Assembly: GCA_037147155.1 (NCBI GenBank)
Contig: JBAWVR010000014.1
Span: forward strand, 1 to 16,299
Source: JBAWVR01 sp037147155
Lineage (GTDB): Bacteria > Patescibacteriota > Minisyncoccia > Phycocordibacterales > GWA1-40-21
Direction: 5' to 3'
DNA length: 16,299 nt
Part shown: positions 11,541 to 16,299 of the stretch, piece after piece
Layout of the letters: each line of letters starts with the position of its first letter
Position numbering within the stretch: position 1 is the stretch's first letter
The notes under the pieces: model-generated
Seen by the model: only the letters and a program-made list of their open reading frames with translations
Database searches by the model: none
What the model was told of the DNA's origin: nothing
Translations under genes and position numbers: made by a program

Positions 11541-12815
11541 ATGTCTAACATATTATATTTTGTAAAAAAACTAATACCTACCAACCTGATGGAAAAACTC
11601 AGACCTGGGTACCATTATCTCTTGGCTTTGACCGCTGCTTTAATCTACCGTTTTCCAAGTCGCAAGATTAAAGTCATTGCTATTACTGGCACCAAAGGCA
11701 AGACCTCAACTGCCGAATTGGTAAATGCCATTTTAGAAGAGGCGGGCTACAAAACAGCCCTGGCTGGCACATTGCGCTTTAAAGTTGGTGAGGAGTCAGA
11801 AAACAATATGTACAAAATGACTCTACCCGGCCGTTTCTTTGTTCAAAAGTTTTTGCGTCGAGCGGTCAATGCCAAATGTGATTATGTAATTTTAGAAGTA
11901 ACTTCCCAAGCAGCGGTTCAGTATCGTCACAAATTTATTGCTTTTGACGCCCTTATTTTTACCAACCTAGCGCCTGAGCATATTGAATCCCATGGCTCAT
12001 ACGAGAATTATTTGGCAGCTAAATTAATGATTGCCGAGGCTGTTGGCCAATCAAAGAAACCAAACCGTGTCATCGTTTCCAATACCGACGATATTGAAGG
12101 TAAAAAATTCTTGGATTTTCCAGTTGATCAAAAACTTACCTATTCCCTAGCTGATGCTACTCCGTACGATATCAAGAAAGAAGGTTTTACTTTCACTTGG
12201 CATGGACAGATGATTACTTCCCCACTTTCTGGTGTGTTCAATCTTTATAATATTCTTGGAGCCGCTACCTATTGCAAAAGTCAGGGTGTAACAGATGAAA
12301 TTATAAAAAGAGCAGTAGAAAAGTTTTCTGGCATTCGTGGCCGAGTAGAGAAAATTGAAATGGGCCAAAACTTTACTGTAATTGTTGATTATGCTCACAC
12401 TCCAGATTCTCTGCAAAAGCTTTATGAAGTATTCCAAGCTTCAAGAATTATAGGAGTTCTCGGTAATACCGGTGGTGGGCGCGATAAATGGAAGCGAACC
12501 GAAATGGCCAATATTGCTCAAAAATATTGTAACCAAATAATTCTCACCAATGAGGATCCGTATGATGATGACCCAATGGAGATACTGAATGACATGAAGG
12601 AGGATATAGATGAAGTGGCTTGTGAGATTATTCTAGACCGCCGAGAAGCTATCGCTCACGCGTTTAGTATGGCAGAGGAAGGCGACTCAGTACTAATCAC
12701 TGGCAAAGGTACTGACCCATATATTATGGGTCCAAATAACACTAAAATTCCTTGGGATGATGCTACTGTTTGTAGAGAAGAGCTGAAAAAGATGTCAGAA
12801 AAATCAAGAGTATAG
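11541..12815 (+). CDS. murE: MurE-like Mur ligase without the usual N-terminal domain
   Basis: The protein has 424 residues, shorter than MurE (about 490). The usual UDP-MurNAc-binding N-terminal domain is replaced by a hydrophobic stretch of about 40 residues (LRPGYHYLLALTAALIYRF). The ATP loop GTKGKTST is at residues 50-57, MTLPGRFF and EVTSQA follow, and the C-terminal domain begins near VDYAHTPDS (282-290), with GNTGGGRDKWKR (308-319), a MurE-type GxxGDRDxxKR loop. Where meso-DAP enzymes have DNPR there is EDPY (338-341), so the Arg that recognises diaminopimelate is missing. It probably adds an amino acid to a UDP-MurNAc-peptide or related substrate; the amino acid is not predictable. 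A degenerate second copy of its 3' end follows (12866-12916). Confidence 0.85.
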   Translation: MSNILYFVKKLIPTNLMEKLRPGYHYLLALTAALIYRFPSRKIKVIAITGTKGKTSTAELVNAILEEAGYKTALAGTLRFKVGEESENNMYKMTLPGRFFVQKFLRRAVNAKCDYVILEVTSQAAVQYRHKFIAFDALIFTNLAPEHIESHGSYENYLAAKLMIAEAVGQSKKPNRVIVSNTDDIEGKKFLDFPVDQKLTYSLADATPYDIKKEGFTFTWHGQMITSPLSGVFNLYNILGAATYCKSQGVTDEIIKRAVEKFSGIRGRVEKIEMGQNFTVIVDYAHTPDSLQKLYEVFQASRIIGVLGNTGGGRDKWKRTEMANIAQKYCNQIILTNEDPYDDDPMEILNDMKEDIDEVACEIILDRREAIAHAFSMAEEGDSVLITGKGTDPYIMGPNNTKIPWDDATVCREELKKMSEKSRV

Positions 12816-12834
12816 CAAACCGAAGGCACTTCTT

Positions 12835-12868
12835 GCCACGAGATGAAATGCTTATTTCATTTTTCGTG
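12835..12868. repeat. Hairpin separating murE from its duplicated tail
   Basis: CCACGA-G-ATGAAAT, loop GCTT, ATTTCAT-TTT-TCGTGG: an imperfect inverted repeat of about 13 pairs directly before the murE tail remnant. It may have been involved in the rearrangement. Confidence 0.5.
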
Positions 12869-12916
12869 GATGCGACAGTATGTCGAGAGGAACTTAAGAA
12901 GATATTAAATAAATAA
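12866..12916 (+). pseudogene. 3'-end remnant of a second murE-like gene
   Basis: Codons from 12869 read DATVCREELKKILNK-stop, against DATVCREELKKMSEKSRV-stop at the end of the intact gene. The first eleven amino acids are identical, but eight of the eleven codons differ, seven of them only at the third base (GCT/GCG, ACT/ACA, GTT/GTA, GAA/GAG) and AGA/CGA at the first as well. The copy is in another frame and has no start. It is the tail of a diverged paralogue or of a former allele whose body was lost. Confidence 0.8.
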
Positions 12917-12923
12917 TTTATTC

Positions 12924-12958
12924 ACACCACCCAGTTGGCTTCACCAACCGGGTGGTGT
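12924..12958 (+). terminator. Terminator after the murE remnant
   Basis: ACACCACCC-A-GTTGG, loop CTTCA, CCAAC-C-GGGTGGTGT: a strong stem with one internal mismatch, weak T-tail (TTATAATT). TATAAT at 12959-12964 overlaps its end. Confidence 0.75.
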
Positions 12959-12986
12959 TATAATTAACTTATTAATAAAATATAAT
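12959..12986 (+). promoter_or_regulatory. Two -10-like boxes before the DUF4870-like gene
   Basis: TATAAT at 12959-12964 (leader about 24 nt) and TATAAT at 12981-12986, eight bases before ATG 12995. The second would give a nearly leaderless mRNA. Confidence 0.4.
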
Positions 12987-12994
12987 AAAAAAAT

Positions 12995-13306
12995 ATGCAA
13001 CCAAATAATGATAAACTTTTTGCCATCTTAGCCTATATCTTGTTTTTTATTCCCCTTTTAGCTACCAAGGACCGCAGCCAGTTTCTCACCTTCCATATTA
13101 ATCAGGGTTTGAATCTTTTCATTTTTGAAATTGGTGTAGGCTACATCGTTCCGCTTTTGTTGTCATTTATTCCAATGCTAGGTTTTGTAGTTTGGATTCT
13201 CCAGATTGGTTTGTTTATACTCTTTATCATGGGCGTAATGAATGCTTCACAAAACAAAATGGAGCCATTGCCAATTATCGGAAACGTTTTCAATTTTATT
13301 AAATAG
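12995..13306 (+). CDS. DUF4870-like small membrane protein
   Basis: The protein has 103 residues with three hydrophobic segments (about 8-23, 40-65, 66-88). The start NDKLFAILAYILFFIPLLATKDRSQFLTFHINQGLNLFIF matches the DUF4870 (Tic20-like) signature, a helix, a short charged turn and F-x-x-H-x-x-Q-(G/A)-L, and it closes with the usual YNIIGAI-like MEPLPIIGNVFNFIK. The function of the family is unknown. The gene is monocistronic between two terminators. Confidence 0.85.
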   Translation: MQPNNDKLFAILAYILFFIPLLATKDRSQFLTFHINQGLNLFIFEIGVGYIVPLLLSFIPMLGFVVWILQIGLFILFIMGVMNASQNKMEPLPIIGNVFNFIK

Positions 13307-13320
13307 TAAAGACTGTACAG

Positions 13321-13344
13321 AGCCCGCCGGATTACCGGCGGGCT
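13321..13344 (+). terminator. GC-rich intrinsic terminator
   Basis: AGCCCGCCGG-ATTA-CCGGCGGGCT followed by TTACTTTTT. Ends the DUF4870-like gene. Confidence 0.92.
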
Positions 13345-13407
13345 TTACTTTTTGCCAAATTGGCGTATTTTAAAAACAGGCCTATAACCACCAACCAGGA
13401 GGTAAAT

Positions 13408-13773
13408 ATGGACTTTGTCATTATTATTCCACTCGCTCTCATAGTTATTATTATGCCGCGCGTTATATCGCAAATCATAGCTCGGCAACAGTTGGTTATC
13501 GAGAACATGATATGGGAAGAGATAAGTAAACTAGAATTTGAAATCCCAGATCAGGAGATTTATGATGATCGTGTAGTTAATTATATCAATCAAGATGGAT
13601 CAAAGGAAACCATCTACATGAAAAACATCCGAGCAAAAAGTGGACTGTCTTATGTCTCCGAATCTTCAACGCCGACGAACAGAGAAAACTACATTCAAAG
13701 GGTAAAGATGGTAGAGTTTGCAGACCGTATTTCTCGCTGGAGGTTCAAGAACGGCTTTGGCCCACCTAAATAA
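13408..13773 (+). CDS. Small membrane-anchored protein of unknown function
   Basis: The start is set at ATG 13408 because AGGAGGT (13397-13403) lies five bases upstream, a rare strong Shine-Dalgarno in this window; an earlier TTG at 13360 would bypass it. The protein has 121 residues: an N-terminal hydrophobic segment (MDFVIIIPLALIVIIMPRVI, 1-20), then a polar region with SKLEFEIPDQEIYDDRVVNYINQDGSKETIYMKNIRAKSG and a basic C-terminus RISRWRFKNGFGPPK. It is probably anchored with the bulk on one side of the membrane. I recognise no family. The stop codon lies in the loop and arm of the terminator. Confidence 0.7.
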   Translation: MDFVIIIPLALIVIIMPRVISQIIARQQLVIENMIWEEISKLEFEIPDQEIYDDRVVNYINQDGSKETIYMKNIRAKSGLSYVSESSTPTNRENYIQRVKMVEFADRISRWRFKNGFGPPK

Positions 13774-13780
13774 GGTGGGC
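13760..13780 (+). terminator. Terminator overlapping the stop codon of the 13408 gene
   Basis: GCCCACCT (13760-13767), loop with the last codon and TAA, AGGTGGGC (13773-13780), then TTTTCTTTTTTT. Confidence 0.92.
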
Positions 13781-13807
13781 TTTTCTTTTTTTATAAAAAT
13801 CCGTGCA

Positions 13808-13918
13808 ACCCCGCAAAAAATTTTGCTATTCGGTTTGACACGGACTAAACTTCTAAAACTTGATTTAAGTGGTAATACTGATATTGTATTTATATTAATA
13901 GCAAAATTAGAGCGGGGT
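13808..13918. repeat. Inverted-repeat element upstream of mutM (G-like)
   Basis: ACCCCGC (13808-13814) pairs with GCGGGGT (13912-13918), and AATTTTGCTATT (13819-13830) pairs perfectly with AATAGCAAAATT (13897-13908), with a small AAAA/AGA internal loop. The architecture (ACCCCG outer stem, internal loop, AT-rich inner stem) resembles G1/G2 but the sequence is otherwise different. No confident promoter is visible inside. Confidence 0.45.
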
Positions 13919-13921
13919 GGC

Positions 13922-13952
13922 GATTTGTATAGTCGTTGCCTCCTTACAAATC
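13922..13952 (+). promoter_or_regulatory. Hairpin immediately before the mutM start
   Basis: GATTTGTA (13922-13929) and TACAAATC (13945-13952) are perfect complements; ATG follows four bases later. A CCTCCT run sits in the loop. In mRNA the hairpin would lie against the start codon and could affect translation. Confidence 0.4.
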
Positions 13953-13956
13953 AGCC

Positions 13957-14817
13957 ATGCCTGAATTACCCGAAGTCGAAACCTTGCGTCGAGAGTTAAA
14001 CAAGCTCTTGGTCGGCCAAACAATAAAGAATGTTGAGGTCTTGTGGACCAAGGCCATTTTACCCATGACGGCCAAGAAATTTACCACTGAGCTCCTTGGC
14101 CAAAAAGTTGAATCTGTGGATCGCCGAGCTAAAATGTTGATTGTAAATTTCTCCAACGGTAAGTCTTTAGTCTTTCATCTCAAGATGACCGGCCAAGTTA
14201 TTTTTGTGCCCAAGAAAGGCGGGGCGACTTTTGGCGGGCATCCGACCAGCGATGTTCAGACGCCAGGCAAACACACTCGCCTTATCCTTGAATTTAAAAA
14301 CGGTGACCATTTGTATTTTAATGACATGCGCAAATTTGGCTGGTCTCGTCTCGTCAGCGCTACTGAATTAAATACTCTCACCTCTCACTCTGGACCAGAA
14401 CCATTATCAAAAGATTTTTCTGCTGACTTTTTATTTGACCTATTTCAAAAATATCCCAATCGTACTCTCAAACAAATTCTCTTAGACCAAACTTTGATTG
14501 CTGGTATTGGTAATATTTATGCCGATGAATCATGTTTTCTTTCCGGTCTAATGCCAAATAGAAAAGCTGGCACGGTCAACCAAAAACAAGCCGCGGAATT
14601 ATATAAACAAATCGTCGCAGTCTTAAAATTATCTATTTCCAAAGGTGGAACCTCCTCCCGCAACTATCGTCGCTCAGACGGCTCGAGAGGCAGCTTTGTG
14701 CCGTGTCTTATGGTCTATGGTAGGGCCGGTGAAACTTGTAAAAAGTGTCGGGCTCTTATTCAGAAGATCAAACATGCCGGCCGAGGCACTCATTTTTGTC
14801 CACAGTGTCAGCATTAA
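13957..14817 (+). CDS. mutM: Formamidopyrimidine-DNA glycosylase (Fpg/MutM)
   Basis: The start is fixed by MPELPEVETL: after Met removal Pro2 is the catalytic Schiff-base nucleophile and Glu3 is the acid, so the ATG at 13936 is wrong. The protein has 286 residues, normal. HLKMTGQ holds the conserved Lys near 60, GIGNIYADESCF is the H2TH segment, and the C-terminal zinc finger is ETCKKC...HFCPQCQ, complete with four Cys. It removes 8-oxoguanine and formamidopyrimidines and nicks by beta/delta elimination in base excision repair. A short insert with GGATFGGHPTSDVQTPGKH follows VIFVPKK. The gene is monocistronic behind a structured leader. Confidence 0.96.
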   Translation: MPELPEVETLRRELNKLLVGQTIKNVEVLWTKAILPMTAKKFTTELLGQKVESVDRRAKMLIVNFSNGKSLVFHLKMTGQVIFVPKKGGATFGGHPTSDVQTPGKHTRLILEFKNGDHLYFNDMRKFGWSRLVSATELNTLTSHSGPEPLSKDFSADFLFDLFQKYPNRTLKQILLDQTLIAGIGNIYADESCFLSGLMPNRKAGTVNQKQAAELYKQIVAVLKLSISKGGTSSRNYRRSDGSRGSFVPCLMVYGRAGETCKKCRALIQKIKHAGRGTHFCPQCQH

Positions 14818-14824
14818 TTCAATA

Positions 14825-14852
14825 TTAACAAAATATTATTTTTGTTTATAAT
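14825..14852 (+). promoter_or_regulatory. Promoter of the 71-residue gene
   Basis: TTAACA (14825-14830), 16 bp, TATAAT (14847-14852), 12 bases before ATG 14865. Confidence 0.6.
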
Positions 14853-14864
14853 GTTAAACACTAT

Positions 14865-15080
14865 ATGGACGACAATTTAAAAATAATCTTGGCAGCCATC
14901 GTAATAATGTTTTTTATCTCCCGACTCATGGACAATGCTCAGGCTTTTCCAACCTATACCGCCAAGGCTAGTACCGCTAGTACCAAATCCCAAACTTTAC
15001 AGTCGGCAAGTAAAATTATCACTACCCAAATACTCGACAGTCAGGGTCGTGTGGTACAGAGCGGCGAAGCCAAATATTAA
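14865..15080 (+). CDS. Small exported or membrane-anchored protein
   Basis: The protein has 71 residues. A hydrophobic N-terminal segment (KIILAAIVIMFFISRLM, about 6-22) is followed by AQAFPTYTAKAS. An AQA-F site near 25-28 looks like a signal peptidase cleavage site, so it may be a secreted peptide of about 44 residues rich in Ser, Thr and Ala (TAKASTASTKSQTLQSASK), ending ILDSQGRVVQSGEAKY. I recognise no family. Its own promoter and a terminator that overlaps the stop codon support it as a real gene. Confidence 0.65.
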   Translation: MDDNLKIILAAIVIMFFISRLMDNAQAFPTYTAKASTASTKSQTLQSASKIITTQILDSQGRVVQSGEAKY

Positions 15081-15102
15081 AAACTGCCAGCGGGCAGTTT
15101 TT
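15080..15102. terminator. Bidirectional terminator between the small exported protein and trmH
   Basis: AAAACTGCC, loop AGCG, GGCAGTTTT with T-runs on both strands. It serves both converging genes and overlaps the TAA of the plus-strand gene. Confidence 0.88.
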
Positions 15103-15105
15103 GTT

Positions 15106-15591
15106 TTACAAAATATTATAAATAGCAATCCCGTAAGCCACTCCAACATTCAAAGACTCTTTATCTCCCCTCATCGGAATCTCCGCTACCTCATCCACTA
15201 GTTTTAAAACTTTTTTATCTACTCCATCCACTTCATTACCCATCACTACCGCCAAAGGAAACTTTTTAGAAATCTTTCTATAATCAACAGATTCTTTTGC
15301 TTGCTCGATGGCCACCACAAAATATCCAGCTTTCTTTAATTTTTTAATTATCTTAATTGTATTATCAACATATTCCCAAGGTACATTCTTTTCAGCACCC
15401 AAAGCTACCTTGGCCAAGTCTGGTCGTGATCTATTGAATCGATCGAGTGGAGACGGCGTAGTACCACAGAGATAGAGTTTGGACACCCCAACCGCATCAG
15501 AAGTACGAAACATCGAGCCCACATTAAAGACACTACGAATACTATCGAGAACGACCACCACCTCTTTTTTTGTTGATTGCCCCTTTTTCAT
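15106..15591 (-). CDS. TrmH/SpoU-family RNA 2'-O-methyltransferase
   Basis: The start is taken at ATG 15589-15591 (MKKGQSTKKEVVVVLDSIRS), because the upstream GTG-type start at 15630 lies on the -35 box. The protein has 161 residues. SPOUT signature motifs: motif 1 LDSIRSVFNVGSMFRTSDAVGVSKLYLCG with the catalytic-site Asn and Arg, motif 2 FPLAVVMGNEVDGV (about 114-127), motif 3 IPMRGDKESLNVGVAYGIAIY. The knotted fold binds SAM and methylates a ribose 2'-OH in tRNA or rRNA. There is no extra substrate-binding domain, so the target site cannot be assigned. Confidence 0.92.
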   Translation of the reverse strand: MKKGQSTKKEVVVVLDSIRSVFNVGSMFRTSDAVGVSKLYLCGTTPSPLDRFNRSRPDLAKVALGAEKNVPWEYVDNTIKIIKKLKKAGYFVVAIEQAKESVDYRKISKKFPLAVVMGNEVDGVDKKVLKLVDEVAEIPMRGDKESLNVGVAYGIAIYNIL

Positions 15592-15601
15592 ATTGTCTAC
15601 C

Positions 15602-15630
15602 AATATAGCCCCTAAAACAAAAGGTGGCAA
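15602..15630 (-). promoter_or_regulatory. Promoter of the TrmH-type gene
   Basis: On the minus strand TTGCCA (15625-15630), 17 bp, TATATT (15602-15607), ten bases before ATG. Only about 17 bp separate it from the divergent doxX -10 box. Confidence 0.65.
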
Positions 15631-15646
15631 GTTTTGTTAAATGCGG

Positions 15647-15652
15647 TATAAT
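15647..15652 (+). promoter_or_regulatory. -10 box of doxX (leaderless)
   Basis: TATAAT, six bases, ATG at 15659. This argues for that ATG rather than the in-frame ATG at 15641, which lies before the box. Confidence 0.65.
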
Positions 15653-15658
15653 TTCCTT

Positions 15659-16072
15659 ATGTATAAAGTTTATAGCATCTTCCCAGAACTCTTCACCTAC
15701 TCTTTTCTCGTTCCACTAATATTGCGTTTGGCCTTGGGTTTAATTTTTATCAACCTGGGTTATTTGAAATTGGCCAAAGAAAAAAATGGCTGGCTTATGC
15801 TTCTCAGATTTTTAAAAATTCCTCAAGCAAAATTCTGGCTATCTATTTTTGGAATCTTGGAAATCCTTGGTGGTGTTATGTTAATTGTTGGTTTATATGT
15901 TCAAGGAGTGGCCCTGTTCTTTACAATTATCGGTCTTATCTCCTTTGCAGTAGAAAGTCGTGAAGAAAGTCTTCTCCGTCGAGACTTCGTTTTCTACTTC
16001 CTCACTTTGGCGATTACTATCTGCCTTTTGGTATCCGGGGCTGGGATGATGGCTTTTGATGCCCCACTCTAG
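15659..16072 (+). CDS. DoxX-family membrane protein
   Basis: The protein has 137 residues from ATG 15659. It has four hydrophobic segments (about 14-37, 57-78, 80-98, 110-130). LILRLALGLIFINLGYLKLAK is the family's first helix with the R-x-x-L-G-x-x-F-x-x-x-G-x-x-K pattern, and FWLSIFGILEILGGVMLIVGL is the second helix with E-x-x-G-G-x-x-L-x-x-G. DoxX proteins are small quinone-linked or terminal-oxidase-associated membrane proteins of loosely defined role. The gene is divergent from trmH and ended by a strong terminator. Confidence 0.88.
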   Translation: MYKVYSIFPELFTYSFLVPLILRLALGLIFINLGYLKLAKEKNGWLMLLRFLKIPQAKFWLSIFGILEILGGVMLIVGLYVQGVALFFTIIGLISFAVESREESLLRRDFVFYFLTLAITICLLVSGAGMMAFDAPL

Positions 16073-16106
16073 TAGACAAAAAGGTTTTTTCTTGATATAT
16101 TGCCTA

Positions 16107-16134
16107 ACATCTAAGCAGGGGCTTAGATGTTTTT
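16107..16134 (+). terminator. Intrinsic terminator of doxX
   Basis: ACATCTAAGC, loop AGGG, GCTTAGATGT, then TTTTT. Confidence 0.9.
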
Positions 16135-16146
16135 AAAAAAGACACA

Positions 16147-16203
16147 AAATATGCGTCCATACCCGCTAGTCTGGGTACAGACTTTTCGGGCAAGGCTCAG
16201 TCG
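16147..16203 (+). ncRNA. 5'-part copy of tRNA-Lys with inserted hairpin (element F-Lys)
   Basis: AAATATGCGTCCATA (16147-16161) repeats exactly the 15 bases at the start of tRNA-Lys (16232-16246). A 33-nt insert (16162-16194) follows: CCCG, hairpin AGTCT-GGGTAC-AGACT, CGGG, CAAG. The tRNA sequence then resumes as GCTCAGTCG (16195-16203) before diverging. The insert sits between tRNA positions 9 and 10. Frame and hairpin match F-Arg (CCC, 5-bp hairpin, GGGCAAG) with entirely different hairpin bases. Confidence 0.55.
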
Positions 16204-16237
16204 TGTTGTTTGACCAAGTGATAGTAAAAATAAATAT

Positions 16238-16299
16238 GCGTCCATAGCTCAGTCGGTAGAGCACCTGCCTTTTAAGCAGAGGGTCGTAGGTTCGATTCC
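16238..16299 (+). tRNA. tRNA-Lys (anticodon TTT), 3' end cut by window edge
   Basis: Acceptor 5' strand GCGTCCA, D-stem GCTC/GAGC with loop AGTCGGTA, anticodon loop CTTTTAA (anticodon TTT), T-arm GTAGG-TTCGATT-CC as far as the window goes. The acceptor 3' strand and trailer are outside. Confidence 0.92.

Noticed and set aside
13718..13999. 93-codon plus-strand open frame overlapping the end of the 13408 gene and the start of mutM.
   Set aside because: It crosses a strong terminator and an inverted repeat, overlaps two real genes and has no start signals.
1..16299. CRISPR array or Cas genes.
   Set aside because: No regularly spaced identical short repeats and no Cas-like proteins; the repeats seen are tRNA-associated or paired hairpin elements.

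Overview
The window looks like a chromosomal segment of a Candidate Phyla Radiation (Patescibacteria) bacterium, most likely of the Parcubacteria type. The evidence is AT-rich DNA, short compactly packed genes, a minimal PilM/N/O-type pilus cluster, a DUF5652-like small membrane protein, a Mur ligase lacking the usual N-terminal domain, promoters lying directly against start codons, and a CCTGCC...GGCAGG palindrome of a kind I associate with these genomes. I cannot name a species.

Layout. 1-445 (-): start of an FAD/NAD(P)-binding oxidoreductase cut by the window edge. 446-960: tRNA-Arg(TCT) and a structured element. 966-3435 (-): four-gene pilus operon, preceded by dedA (3450-4061). 4214-5036 (-): ruvX plus a stand-alone tRNA-binding OB-fold protein. 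5126-5380 (+): DUF5652-like. 5381-6934: tRNA-Arg(GCG), a PH-like membrane protein, tRNA-Ser(TGA) and large structured repeats. 6935-7228 (-): a small repeat protein. 7353-10243 (+): orphan LivJ-like binding protein, a compositionally foreign radical SAM/SPASM enzyme, and a P-loop kinase. 10426-10689 (-): rpsT. 10848-14817 (+): ruvA, a MurE-like ligase, a DUF4870-like protein, a small membrane protein and mutM. 14865-16072: a small secreted or anchored protein, a TrmH-type methyltransferase (-) and DoxX. 16238-16299: tRNA-Lys(TTT), cut by the window edge.

The most unusual content is non-coding. All three complete tRNA genes are followed, in inverted orientation, by an element carrying an imperfect copy of that tRNA's own 3' end (T-arm 3' side, acceptor 3' strand, trailer). 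Two of these elements (571-725 and 5453-5603) share a 96-nt core in which several stems differ only by compensatory base-pair changes, which is direct evidence of conserved folding. Two tRNAs (Arg-GCG and Lys) are also preceded by a direct copy of their 5' part, interrupted by a small hairpin with a shared CCC...GGGCAAG frame. A separate pair of 140/141-bp covarying hairpin elements begins on the stop codons of the tRNA-binding protein gene and rpsT.

Expression signals. At least four genes have TATAAT exactly six bases before ATG, which implies leaderless mRNAs. Only a few genes (radical SAM, the 13408 gene, pilM) show a clear Shine-Dalgarno sequence. Many terminators overlap stop codons. None of the 22 complete genes ends in TGA.
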